Shown: positions 1 through 12,564 of the stretch, in pieces | How positions within the stretch are numbered: the stretch's first letter is position 1 | Layout of the letters: each line of letters begins with the position of its first letter | Source: Paracyclopina nana | Taxonomy: Eukaryota > Arthropoda > Copepoda > Cyclopoida > Cyclopettidae | Reading direction: 5' to 3' | Length of the DNA stretch: 64,000 nucleotides | Assembly (NCBI GenBank): GCA_019096065.1 | Contig: JAGUCH010000002.1 | Coordinates: forward strand, 13,280,501-13,344,500 | Made by a program: the position numbers and the translations under genes | The notes under the pieces: generated by a model | Told to the model about the DNA's origin: nothing | Seen by the model: only the letters and a program-made list of their open reading frames with translations | Database searches by the model: none

Positions 1-2861
1 AGGATGAGCTGGACGTCAATCACGAATATGTGGAACGTAACTGCTCAACCTTGCTTTACCTGTGTGTCTCGAGCGGAAGAGTGGACTTCACGAGGGAAGT
101 TTTGCGTAGGAGAGATGTCAATCCCAATGTGCCGCACAAAATCCTCAAGAAATACCCATTGCACCAAGCTGTTGAGGATGGCAATGTTGCCCTGGTTGAC
201 CTACTTCTCAAGGCCGGAGCTGACATCAATGTCAAGATGGAAAATGGAAACATGCCCCTACATTTGGCTGCTGTGAGGTCAGCAGCTAAGTGGGCGAAGG
301 ATGCTCAAGAGCAAGTCCAGAGGGATTTTGTCTTGATCACAAAAATGCTCTTGAGCGTGCCTGGAGTCAATGTGGACTACAAAAACAACATTGGAGTCAC
401 ACCACTCTTCTTTGCAGTTGACAAAGGCACTGAGCAAGTGGCCAGAGAATTGCTGCTGAAAAGGGCTTGTATCAATGTTGAAGTCGATGGTGACACCATT
501 GAGGAAAAGATTGAGGAGAAAATGCCAGCTGTCCTTGAAGGCCTGGAGCTCACTTACAACAGGAGAGACAATGATGCCATTGAAAACAAGCTCTTTCACT
601 TGTTATACTTTGAAAACTATGATCCTGGCAAGTTCATCGAAGCCTGGAAGGAGGCTGACGAAGGAAACAATAACAGAGTCAACGTGGATGCTGACAATGG
701 CACCTACACTTTTCTCCAGTATTGTGCTGATCAAGTAAGTCTAGTCGATGCATAAAAATTAACATAATTATTCAAATCAACTTCAAGGGACTGGATAAAA
801 TTGTGAGATTTCTGCTGTTTGAGAAGGGAGCCTCCCCCAACAAAATGTGCTCCAACTACTTGATTCCTCCCTTGGCATTGGCAGGTCATCATGGCTACTA
901 TAAAGTCATCAATGTCTTCAAAGAGTTGGCCCTCACCCACCCCAAAATATATGTCAACTTTGCTGCCAAAGACAAGATCAAGGCAGAAAATATACTGCAC
1001 AAGGTCATCAAGGGGGAATCGAAGTCATCTGTCAATTCAGATTTCAGGGATTATGATCGTTGTCTTGATGCTCTGCTTGAAGATCGTCCTGCTTTCAGAA
1101 AATTGATTTTGCCTGCCGTCAATGCCACCGACCAAATGGGCAACACTCCGATGTACGCAGCATTGCTATTTACTGTTCTTTTATTTACTTAAATTGTCTC
1201 TCCATTATAGACATATTGCTGCTCAACTGGGCAAAGAAGCGGCCGTGAGGAAACTGTTGAGGTGCGAGGCCAATATAGGCATAAAAAACAAAAGAATGGA
1301 GACGCCCATCACTTTCATCTCCCCCACTGTAATGGAGGAATTCCTCGACGAATGCCTTCAAGATCATGGACTCATCACGGATGATACCTTCCAAATCACC
1401 TTCAAGTACTCCTTTTTGGGGCCACCCTTAAATACCAAGTCACTATTCAATCATCATGATAAAGATCATTCTGCTGGAGGAGAAACTGATGCTCTCGAAT
1501 TCAAAGGTGGCTCCTTTGATGAAGATGGCCAAGAAGAAGAAGAAGATGATCTGGGCCAGGATTTGCCCGAGGCTGAGCCGTTGTGGTACCTAAGCCAGTC
1601 TTTGGACCATCGGAGGCTGCTTGCGCATCCGGTCATAACCAGTTTCCTTTGCCTCAAATGGAGACGAATCAGACCGTATTACTACGTCAACTTGATGATT
1701 TACCTGCTATTTCTCTCTTGTCTGACCTCCTACCTCCTCATGGCCAACTTGAGCGAAGAAAACAGCAATGACCTCACCGGACTACGATGGACAACTCTTG
1801 TTCTCGCCTCCTTGCTGGCAATGAGGGAATGCTTTCAAGCTCTGGTCTCTCCCAGGAGGTACATTTTCAATTTGGAAAACATCATGGAGGTCATCATGCT
1901 TGGAATCTCCATCTACCTGACCCAAGAGATGATGACAACCTCTCAGCACCATAGAAACTTGGCAGCTGCCGCCATTCTCTTGGCATGGACAGAAATGTTC
2001 TTGATGTTTGGAAGGCACCCAAAGCTGAGCACATTCATCAAGATGTTCTCTTCTGTCTCCCTCAAGTTCATGTTCTTCCTCATGTGGTACATCTGCATCA
2101 TTGTGGCCTTTGGCCTAGCCTTTTTCCTCATCCTGAGCAAAGGCAACAATGACTACTTCAAAGACCCCGAAAAGTCACTCATGAAGACCACAGTGATGAG
2201 CCTCACAGGAGAGCTGGAATTCGAAGGTGTCGACTTTGGCGAGGAACTGTCGCTGTATGGCAAAGCTGTCTACCTGTTGTACATCTTCTTCATCATGTTG
2301 GTGCTGGTGAACCTTCTCAATGGTCTGGCAGTCAGTGACATTGCCGTGATCCAGAAGGAGGCCGAAATTCTCTCTTATGTATCACGAGTGGAGTTGATCT
2401 CCTTCATTGAGTCAATGCTATTGGGTGACCCATTTCATTTCCTCACCAACTGGCCTCCATTTGCTTGGGGACGAAAGCTACCCCCATGTGACTGCTTCAG
2501 ATCCCTCTATAGAATTGGACCGGTGAGATGGCTGCTTTCTAAAGTTATGGGCACAACATTGCTCTTTTCTGAAAGATTGGTCCATAAAAAGGCCGTCTTC
2601 TATCCAAACAAATCCAAGAGAGAGCAAAGCAGCCTGCCTGGGCCAAGTGGTGGCTCAGCTAAAATCAAGCCTTTGACTGACAGCCTTATCATAGATGATG
2701 ATATTATAGAAGCTGCCAAGGGCCTTTTAGTGAAGCGCCACGAAAGCAGGGAATTGTCCATGCTCTCTTCCAAGCTGAAGCAAATTGAAAAGTCAATGAT
2801 GCTTATGAATAAGCAACAAAATCTCATTATTGAGATGATTAACAATATGGCAGCTAAGTGA
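1..2861 (+). CDS. pain: TRPA channel, painless-like (5' end outside window)
   Basis: Cation channel of the TRPA family, a plasma-membrane sensor of noxious or thermal and chemical stimuli in arthropods. Exons read 3-734, 788-1152 and 1211-2861 and join in frame (introns 53 and 58 bp, GT-AG), giving 915 residues with the N-terminus missing. The first part has ankyrin-type repeats (cores YPLHQAVEDGN, GVTPLFFAVDKG, and NTPIHIAAQLG, which forms only across the second splice). Six hydrophobic segments follow from about base 1680 to 2340, with a pore-like SLTGELEFEG and an S6 ending in NLLNGLAVSD, as in Drosophila painless. The linker before S1 (VMEEFLDECL) also matches painless rather than TrpA1 or pyrexia. 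The C-terminus is a short coiled-coil-like tail. Painless versus another insect TRPA is inferred from these motifs; membership of TRPA is secure. Confidence 0.92.
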
Positions 2862-2895
2862 AATCAAGTTGTAATCTGACTCTATATAACTCATG

Positions 2896-2901
2896 AATAA
2901 A
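2896..2901 (+). promoter_or_regulatory. Polyadenylation signal of the TRPA gene
   Basis: AATAAA lies 35 bases after the TGA of the painless-like gene, a normal position for the end of its transcript. Confidence 0.6.
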
Positions 2902-5735
2902 TTAGTACTTTCCTAACTTTAAGGTTTTTCCTTGGGTTCAAGATTAGATGGGGGAACTCTTTTTGTCCGAAAATCACCATAAGCAAATGTCCGACAACTA
3001 CATAGTTTTTAGAAGACGGGTGGGAAGACACAACATTTTGACATTTTTCTTTTTGAATTGGGCTGTTAAATTAAGGTTCATTCAAAATATTAGGCAATAA
3101 CCGTGCTGTTAACTCTTTACAGTCAAATTTTTGCCCTAATTTGTAGGTGAACCCGGGCATAATTTAAAACTGACCCAATTTCATTCGGACTTGCAAAAAA
3201 ATTTGGAAATGTCAAAAATGGGAGAGCCTAAATTAGCGCGGGCACGAAATATATCTTGTTCTATTTTTTAAAAATCCTTCTGAATTTTTGCAGTAAAATT
3301 CTCTGGTAATGTATTAGGTTAGAAAAGAAAAGGGCCCGATGTCCAATCTGGCGTCAGTTCAGCTATCGACCATAACGTGTCTTTATGTGCACTAAGATCA
3401 GAGCTTTCCAGAGCTTGATACTTAAAGATTTATTTTTTGAAGGAGTTGGCGAAGTTTAGTTAGTTCGCTAGCCATTTTGTGATTGAATGTATATGATTCG
3501 TAGTTGTATGGTTCCCATTTCTTCGATTCTCGTTTTGGCTGTGCATTCGACCCAAGAGATGCTACTTTTCTGTTGTAATAGCAGGAAAGCTGGTAAGGGC
3601 AATGCTATGCATCAGATGAATTGATCTTTGATCAAACAGCAGTCCATTATTCAGAGTTGGCTGAGCTAAAGGGAGGAGTTATTATAATTACATTTTCTCG
3701 GCTCTATGATCAATGGAGTTGCGATCAAAAAAGACTTTCATTGCATTGCATTGGAAGCTTTGATGTTTAATATCTGCTGAAAGCACATAGGAAACATAAA
3801 ACCAGAGGCGCAGACGAAACCAAGTTCATTATGAGAAAAATCGTTGGTTTCTGAGCAAGCTGATATCGTATCGCAACTTCTGAAAAATATTCAATAATTA
3901 TGTAATAGAAAATTGAATTGGCCTCTTTTTTTATTTGTTTTTTATCCTTAATTAAAACTGTTTGTTCTTCTAACAAAGTGAGCTCACATTGAGACACTAT
4001 AGCTGTAAAAATATTTTAAGAATTTAGAAAAATAGAGCATGGCCATGGGTAAAGCGTAAAAATGATAAATCGCAAAATATTTGCACCTATGTGCGAATTT
4101 TTGAGTATTATTTTCACGGTCAGTTTCTCGTTTTACTTTGGGGTAAAACGATTAATGATATTTTTTCTGATCACTCTGCGCTGTAAAGCAAGAGGACCAT
4201 TTTTCGGGCAATTTTTTGATGTGATCTCATTTTCTCATGTTTTTAAGATTGACCATAGCGTGATGCTGCTTCTAAGGAGTTATGCAAATAAAATAGGACT
4301 AGTTTGAAGGCGTATAACTCCAGAACCAAAAATATTTCAGCTTTTCCATATCAATAAGCATGCTTTGCTATCTATCATCTAGCTAAATAACTTTCTTTCT
4401 TGAGCTTTCATTTGCTGTTTGCTGTATTGCTGAAAAAGTGCACAAATTGTATTTTGTCACCATACCTATGCCCAGGATCCTATACAGTTACACAAAATCA
4501 GACATAATGTCGTGTTTACTGTTAGAGGTTTTTCAAGTAAGTCTCTCTGAATAGCAAAAAATCAGAATAAAAAATTTAAAAAAATAAAATTATGTGAAGC
4601 TGCTTTGCGTAATTTTCATAAAATCAAGCATTATGAAAAGTTAGATGATACAGTTACATAAAATCATACATAATGTCGTGTTACTGGTTGTACAGTAAAA
4701 AGTCCGCGATGTGTATGTCCAGGTAAACTAATGGGATGTTCATCTATTAAGGAAAGGACAATCCTTATCTTTACCACCTTCTTCCTAAGGCAAACTTTGG
4801 TAATGAGAGCCTGAACTACAAGCCAATAGATGTTGCTGATTCTTTTAAATTGAATTTTTAATTCCTAATAGTTTTAGTATCAAATAATATTCCTGAGTAC
4901 GAGAATGACGGAGTCTTGAAATCATAAGTTTCCTTATGACAGGCAAAGATGGCGTAGATGAACACCACATTAATATAATGTTCATCTACCGTTCCTTTAG
5001 GAATGCATTATGACGAAACCATGCATAATGGCAACTCTACGCAGCTACTTTATGTACTGAGAACTCCTTTGCGCATAGGAATTTCGCGTTCCGATTCCTT
5101 AAGGAGTTTGTTGATGAACAGAGCATTAATATACTGTTCATCTACCGTTCCTTAAGGAATGCATTATGACAAATCCATGCATAATGACAACTCTACGCAG
5201 CTAGTTTATGTACTGAGAACTCCTTTGCCCAAAGGAATTTCGCGTTCCGATTCCTTAAGGAGTCTGTTGATGAACAGAGCATTAAGTCCGGTTGCAAAAT
5301 GACCAGATGCTAAAGGTCTGCATGCTTACATTAAGGCCAGATATCAAAAGACATTATTTCATGTTAATTGATTTTATGTGTTACCAAGATGGTTTGTTGT
5401 AAGATGTTGCATCATTTATATATAATTATCATAGTTGACTTATTGATCATATTTTATTTAAATTACCATTATTCCATGTGAATGAATGAATTTTGCCTGG
5501 CTTGATTTTCTGGTGTTTTGCTCAATGATTCTTCCCGCCTTGTATTAAAAAAAAGAGTTTAATAGATGAACTTTTTAGTCCACTGTGTGTAAGCAGCAGC
5601 ACCTTGGAATTCATACCCTCATAGTTGCCCTGAGCTCCTTCTTGTGAAAGCTTGTCTGATTTTTTCACTTCCTTGCCACTTTGCAAAAAAATTTCATTTC
5701 CGTGCGTTTTCTTTTTCAAAATCGAGATTAGCTAG
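2902..5735. other. Intergenic, AT-rich, no gene seen
   Basis: No open frame here resembles a protein; the longest (4062-4307) is AT-rich noise. The stretch holds a dispersed short repeat (about 4483-4518 and 4649-4684, sharing ATAATGTCGTGTT) and a tandem repeat listed separately. The rest shows nothing I can name. Confidence 0.6.
4957..5285. repeat. Tandem repeat, about 155 bp, two copies plus a partial third
   Basis: The marker GATGAACA starts copies at 4957, 5112 and 5269, so the period is 155-157 bp. Each unit contains GTTCATCTACCGTTCC, GAATGCATTATGAC, CTACGCAGCTA and GGAATTTCGCGTTCCGATTC. The unit itself contains short inverted pieces (CCTTAAGG). The copies differ by roughly 5 percent by eye. 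It looks like a local satellite-like duplication. Confidence 0.8.
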
Positions 5736-5741
5736 TTTATT
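5736..5741 (-). promoter_or_regulatory. Polyadenylation signal of the formin gene
   Basis: TTTATT on the plus strand is AATAAA on the minus strand, about 104 bases after the formin stop codon. Confidence 0.5.
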
Positions 5742-5844
5742 TCAACTGCATACTATTATACTAGTGTATGTGTATTGCGCATTAAAAAGTGTGTGAAAAC
5801 AATTCTCTATCACTGATGATTTCTTGTATTATTATTAAGGGCAG

Positions 5845-8800
5845 TTACACGTGAGCCAAAGCTTCTGCTGCGCTCTCGAGATCCTCGAGTACATTGTTCT
5901 CCCTGGTTCTCGACCGCTTCAAGTCATGACTTCTTCGTTCTTTGACCGATTTTCGTCTCTCCTTATTTCGCTTGAGTGTGGACGAGTCCGAGGTGGCCAT
6001 GAGCGTTTCCAGGAGTCCTCGCTCCATTTCGTTGCTGGCAAAGTTCTTCAAATTGTCTTCGGTCAACGGCAGGGTTCCCTCGAGCATGGACGAGCGGTGT
6101 CTCCTCGTTTTCTTTTCCCTGTTGTGCTCCCTCTCGTCAAACTTCCTCTGGAGGTCATCCATGCTCTCCTCAGTGACGCCGTCACCATTTTCGGCTGCTG
6201 CAGAGGAGGAGGACTTTTTGTGGTGTTTATGGTGCCTACTGCCATGCTTCTTTTTCCTCCGCAGAGTTCCGTTTTCGGTGATGTCAATGTCTTGCCCCAG
6301 AAGCAGCCGGAGTTGCGTGTCCTCCATTTCCTCCCTGGAAATCCTCTTGGCCAGATCCCTGCTGATGACATTGCTTTCGCCGTGATCAATGACGTCCTGG
6401 ATTTGGTGGTCTCTTTGCAGCTTGGCAGCCTCAGCAAGAGCCGCTGCGATTTGGGCTGCCTTTTTCTCCCTTCGCTTTCGCTCGCGCGCTGCCTTCTTCT
6501 TCTCGATGGTTTGAATGACTCTCTCCCTGGTCGTCCTGTATTCCAACGCGAATTCGGACAGAATTTTGCAGGACTTGTGGACCGGGTAATCCGCGTGGAA
6601 ATGCACGGGGATGCCCATCCACGTGAGGAACTCGATGTAGCGCTTATGCACGCGTTTTTGCACTTTCATCATGATGAAGATCCGCTCGGCCGCATCCGTG
6701 AGGAACTCTTGCACCCGCCTCCGCATCGGCTCGTTGGGATCGTCCAGGATTTTGCCAGCGTCTTCCAACAGCTCGGAGTTGCTTTGCTCCTGGGCAGCCT
6801 GCATGATCATCAATTTGAGCTGCTTTTCATCGTGCCTCGTGATGATTTTGAGGTAGTCCCACGCGTTCTTGCACTCGTTCTCCATCCGCTTGAGCGTCTT
6901 CTCCAGCTCGTTGAAATCGGTGCGAGAGACTCGAGTCAGAGGCCCGATTTCCGAGTACAAGTCACTGCTAGCAGGGTACGTTTCTAGCACCCAGTAGGTC
7001 ATGTGGTAGAGCAGGGAGTGTTTGTGCACCGTGTCCTTCACCTCGGGCACCTTTTCCAGGTAGTCCAATTGGAATCCTCTGCAGGCGGAGCCATTGAGGA
7101 AGTTGCCAAAGGTGAGGAGCACGTTGAGGATCGTCTTGAACGTCGTGTTCTTGCGGATGGACGCGAGGCCCACTTTGAGGTCCATCAGAGGCTCGCACAC
7201 CTCCTTCTCGATCACCTCGAATTCCATCTTGAATGACCACAGCCTCAGCCTCGCCTCGAGGCAGCTGATGGACGATAGCGTCTGCAAAAACTGCTCTGCT
7301 GTCCCCAGGGGAATGTCAGGCTGGGCCTCTTGCGCCTCGTTGATCCGCGTGGTCTCCTCCTCACTCGGCAGCATGGTCAGCAGCTTCTCCACGCCCTCAC
7401 GGTTCATGATGGTCGAGTCCATTTTCATCACTGCGGATTTGATCACCCTCGGCGGTGGCAGCTTTGTCATGCCGATATTGATCGCATTGGAGCGCTTGTG
7501 GTCCAGCACGATGATCTCCCTAGCGCTGGACAACTGGACTTGCTTGCTGTCCTTGCCCGGAGCAGCCTCTTTGGCCCGGTTTTCAAAGAGGTACTCAATC
7601 ATGGCAGTGTCCACGCCCGCGGGCTCCATGTCATCCCAGATGGTTTCTCCGGAGGATTGATGCCCATACGCTTGAGAAAGTCGAATCTCCTTCCAGAATA
7701 GCTTGGCAGTTTTCTTGCTCTTTCTTCCCACGACCTGCCACTTTTTCTCTAACGAAGCTTCTGCTCCGCTCGTTAGCGATGATGGAGCCGGAGGAGGAGG
7801 TGGTGGAATAGAGTCATTCATCATCATGGGGGGAGGTGGGGGAATGGGCGGTGGCAAGGGGATCCCATTCGAGTCCACGACCTGCTTCTTGTCCGTATCC
7901 TCATTGTTCTCGTCCGACTCATCGGTGAGGTCAGTAAAGTCGAGGTCACTGATGCGAAGTGGCCGGTTGATGTTGCCAATGATCTCGTCCCACTTGGCCT
8001 GACCCTCCCGCTCAAAGAGGATGTCATTGTCATTGTCCTCCTCCTCGTTGTCGTCCTCCTCGTCCTCAATGTTGCCCTTGGAGAGCTTGGCATTGAACAC
8101 TCCCCTCGCCTTGTCGAGGAAGCCGTTGAGAGTGAGAGCGTTGAGCCTGGTGCCGGACCTGGACGTGGGCAGGCCATGCTTGGCCAGGATGATCTCTACG
8201 TCTCTAATACTGATGCCAGCCATGTCACCCTGGCTGTCCACCTCGCCGTCAGCGAGCATTTTCGTCTTGTACCGCAAGGACTTCCTCTCCTGGAAGAGCT
8301 TCCTTTTGCCCCTCGAGGAGTCGGCTTTGGCTCGCAGCGTCGTCCTCAATCCGGACTCGGTGGCATCCTCGTCCAAGTAGGAGATCTCCTCCTCAGTCAC
8401 TGGCTCCCCGTCCTCCTGTTTCAAGGCCACGTTGTACAATTGCACCTGCTGCATCAGCCCCCCGTCCACTCCCTCCGCGCTGTCGAGTGCGGTGAGGCTG
8501 TCGATGATGCTGCTCATGTTGAGCTCCTCCATGTAGTCGGTCTGGTCGTAGAACGTGTCCTGGTCCGGGATGCCATAGAGGCACTTGTTCACCAGGGTCA
8601 AAGCGTACATGGCCAGCTCCGAGTCGATGGCTGTCCTCCTGGAGCTGTCCTTGTTGGCATTTTGCACGGTGGTGATGATGTTGCTCCAGGGGATCACTCC
8701 GAGCTCCTTGTCCACCGCATTGATGGCCTTGATGAGGAGCAGGCAATTGGACTCGGTGTACTCGACGAAAACGAGGAGCAATTTGATGGCAGTTTTGCAC

Positions 8801-11800
8801 ACGAGCGGATTGGAGGCGAGCACCAATTTGTAGAGGAATTGGACGGCTCTCGTGTTTTCAATCACGCCATTCATGCCATCGACGTAGAGCATGATTTGGC
8901 CGAGAGCTCTCAATATGAGATTTTGCAGCTGGGCCTCCTCGTCCTCGCCCAGCTCAATGAGCTGCGACAGCCCACCCTCCTTGACAAACTCATACACCAA
9001 GTCCTTATCTGATTGGAAGAAAGTCTTGAGCGAAAACAGCACTCGTTTCAGGTCCATTTCTTCGCTGCTCCTGATTTTCTCCACCAGCCTCGAGGCTTTC
9101 GAGACCTTTCCGGAGGAGGAGGAGATAGGGGACAGTAATTCAATTGAGGCCTCTTTGGCCGAGGGCAATGTTGTTGATGAGGAGGCTGGGCTCTTCAGCA
9201 AAATGTCCTCCTCAGCCTCGATTTCGGCCTGCAAATGCAGGTGTGCACCTTTGTGCAGCTCCGCAGATTCCTCCAGCCACTCCTTGTAGCCCATCTCCTT
9301 TTCGGCACTGGTCAAGTCTCCAGATGAGACGGCTACATTCATGCCATCCGCCTGCTCTTCTATCGGCTCATCGTCATCCTCGTAATCGTTGCATTCCATA
9401 ATGAGCTTGTCAGTGTCAGCTCGAGTGGGGATGCGAGGGACGCAGTGCTTGAGGCCCTTCAATATCCAAGGCGGATCGGCCTCAATTTTGGGCTTTTCCC
9501 TCACGTGCACCTCCTCCTCTTCTTCCTCTGGTTGGTCCTCTTTGGAAGCCTCGTCCTCGTAATACTCCCACTCCCAATCACCTTCTTCTTCACCGGCTCC
9601 GTCTTGCTCCTCCTCCTCGTATTCCTCCTCGACGTCTCCTCGTTCCACCTCTTCTTCGTCCTCTTCATTTGGCAGCAGATTTTGAGTCTCGACTTGGGGG
9701 GAGAAGTCCACGTGCTTTTTGGCCTCTGACAACGGGAAATTCACCACCTCTGGCGCCGGAGGGTCCGTCGTGGAGGAAGTGGTGTCGTCCAGTGCAAAAT
9801 TAGTGGGCGTTTGCTCTTTGGCCAGCAGGTCATCTATGTCCACTGTGCCACTAATGAAAGTGCCTTTCTTCTTCCTCTTAGGGGAAGTGACCTGGAAAGC
9901 GGCAAATCACTGTGCTATCAAATATTGAAGTCATTTCAAAGAAATTGCTACCTGAGGTGGAGCATCCTCGTCCTCTTCGTCGATGTAATCCAATTCTGGT
10001 GCTATGGAGACCCTTTCTCGCTGCTCCTCCAAAACCCTCTCGGCTTTTGCCTCGTAGGACTCTAAATCAGGTGGGAGGCTTTCCCCCCGTACGCCACCAT
10101 CCTCTTCCTCCTCCTCTTCAGATTCATATGTGTATTCACTTTCCTCTTCTGTCTCATCTTTGTTGGTAGAGGCATCAGATACTTTTTTGCTTGGCTGAGC
10201 ACCTGGCAGTAACATCATCATAGGGGCTCTTTTCACCTCGTAATAATCGTCCTCGCTCTCTGTGTCAAACTTGTGCGAGTTATTCACGTACAAGCTCTCT
10301 GATGGTGTCTCCATAAGAGTTTGCTTCAGCCGAGCAAAGTAGTCAAAACTGGGACTGCTCACAACCTTGAAAAAGAGGAATTTTGCAAGTGTAAAAATGC
10401 TGCTGCTCTCCTGATTTATGAGCTTCCAGTCACTTTGCTCCTACTTCGTGAGGCACAGAGGAATGTCTTTTACCATCTACGAGCCTAACTTTGGTTCACC
10501 AAAACCCCTAGTTTGTACAAGAGGTTTGATTATGATTTTAGAAAGCTTCTGCTTTCTAGTAGATGAAAATGCTTTAACGACGGAGTACTAGCACTTGCTA
10601 GGATAATACAGTAAAGAGCTCGTTTTAATTACATTGAGTGGACATTTTTTTTAGTATTCTATTAAAGTTGAACAAAAGATGTTTCAGTTTCTGGCAAGCA
10701 AGTGTAATTTTGCTGTCAAAAGAGACACTAATTAGAAACTTTGAAGGAGCTTGTAACAAAAGCTGGCAAACTTACTGAATATACTTTTTTTCATATTTTC
10801 CCGTTTCACTTAAGTGCGTCTTGGTTGTATCGTAAACTACGGAAAATTGAAAAAGGACCAAACAGCCCCCTCAACCACAATTTATGCTATGCATGCAATC
10901 TTCAGGCAGTCTTTCACTCAAAGGTGATTATCTTGTTTTTCTATTTTGCCCCATAAAAGCAATATGCTGTACTTTATATGACAGGGGAAATTGCGATCCA
11001 TGCTTTTCTGCGCTTTAGACGGAAACTAGCTGCTTTTGAAATTATGCAAATTACGAGCTTTTCAAGTAGAACTTTTTTCTGTACATTTTATGCAAAAGCA
11101 TCAAGTTTTCTCTTATGAGCTATCTGTATTCAAAAATGAATTTTTAAAAATTGAGAAAAAAGTCCTTATTCCTTTTTTTCTTTAGCCTCTCTTACTTACG
11201 AGCGTACTCGATAGTAGGATATTACTACATTTAATCATGCTTATACAAGTGATGAGAAGATAATTATTTCTAATGGCTTACCTCTTGTTTTTGAGGGATC
11301 GAAGAAGGAGGATTTTCCTCCACTCTCTGCGTCACAGCATGTAAGTGGTCACGGAGAGTCCCGAACTCTGGAATGGTGTCCGTCTGACAAAAAGCATCGA
11401 GCACCCGAGGTTTGCGAGACCTTCTCTGCTCAACCACAATGGGATCGGTGGTACGAGCGATTCTCGTGCGGACCTGCCTCTTGGGATCGCTTGTGGGCGA
11501 GGTAGACCGGGAAATGACGGTTTTCAGCGAAGTTATGGAGGACGCATCTGGGATCTCCCACCGATTCACACCACTGCTTGGCTGAGGCGTTTGATGTCTT
11601 GATGTGGAGCTGTCGGGCCTCACCACATCAGTGGCACTACTGCTCGTGGAAAACCTGAGCTCACTCCCATTGGAGTCGTGCCTTTTCCTCCAGGATCCTG
11701 TGGCGGGCGTCACAATTTCCCTGTCCCTGCTCTCCCTGGAGGAGTATCGATTTTCACCTCTGCTGAAAGAAGGCTTCGCTGGTGCCGGCGGCTCATAGCT

Positions 11801-12564
11801 GGGGATGGTCCTCTTGTCATCCAGACCATGCCTGGCCAAAGTCTCGTTGATCCTCTTGGTCAAATCAGCCATGCCGTTGGTGAAGTCCATGGAGTTCTTC
11901 CTGCTGCTGAAGGCGGATGCGAAGCGGTTCATGTTGTTGTCTACCGAAGTGGTTGCTGGTGCTGCAGGAGTTGAGGAGTCTACTGAACTGCCGTTATCCG
12001 TGCCATAGAGATTTGCGGAGTCGCTCCTCTTGTAAGCTCTCTCAAGGGTGCTGCTGTTGCTGCTGCCACCTCCATAAGAGGAGTAGTCATTGTTATTATT
12101 GCTGTGAGTCGAGGCACCATTGCTGTCAGACCTGAAATTGAAAATACAAGCATTATAGCTCCTGGACACCTAGTATATCTGGTAAAATTGAAATACCTCA
12201 GATAGCTTGAAGTACTCGAGTCTCGCCTGGTGGAAGATCCGAATGGCTCATGCCTGGTGTAAGGCGATGATGTGGCGCTGCTACTGCTGAATCTGGAGGG
12301 AATACTGATCCCATAGCTCAATTCGTTGCTTGAAGAAGCGCCATTATTAATAGTCTTGCTTCTCCCCTCAAGAGACCCGAATTTGGTGACTGTTACACCA
12401 TTGGGCTGGTACGTGGAGGCTCGCTCGTAAACACTCGATTTTCTGGCTGGGTTGAACCTATCCAGGCCTCTGGTGGTCAGGCTTGACACGCTGGATCCAG
12501 AGCTTCTTCGCGAAGACCCGTCGTACGGTGTACTGATGAAAGGCATATTTGTGGGAGATCGCAC
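5845..12564 (-). CDS. Fhos: FHOD-family formin (Fhos)
   Basis: Formin that nucleates and bundles actin in stress fibres and sarcomeres. Minus-strand exons 12564-12197, 12131-11282, 10365-9952 and 9891-5845 join in frame (1,892 codons from 12564). The first roughly 400 residues are Ser/Thr/Arg-rich and disordered; the next 250 are very acidic. An FHOD-type armadillo/FH3 region begins near residue 811 (SRLVEKIRSSEEMDLKRVLF). A polyproline FH1 lies at about plus-strand 7785-7860 (PPPIPPPPPMMM, IPPPPPPAP), then the FH2 domain (KKWQVVGRKSKKTAKLFWKE onward) to about 6500, a Lys/Arg-rich coiled coil, and a basic C-terminal autoregulatory (DAD-like) tail near 6100. The true start is uncertain: the frame stays open to about 12590 and an in-frame ATG sits at 12546. 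Long N-terminal extensions occur in insect Fhos isoforms; this intron-exon set would be one of them. Further 5' exons may exist. Confidence 0.93.

Noticed and set aside
5851-9729. Long plus-strand frames opposite the formin (up to 378 codons)
   Set aside because: They are mirror images of a codon-biased, Glu/Leu-rich coding exon. No motif, no conserved domain, and the minus-strand FHOD frame explains the sequence.
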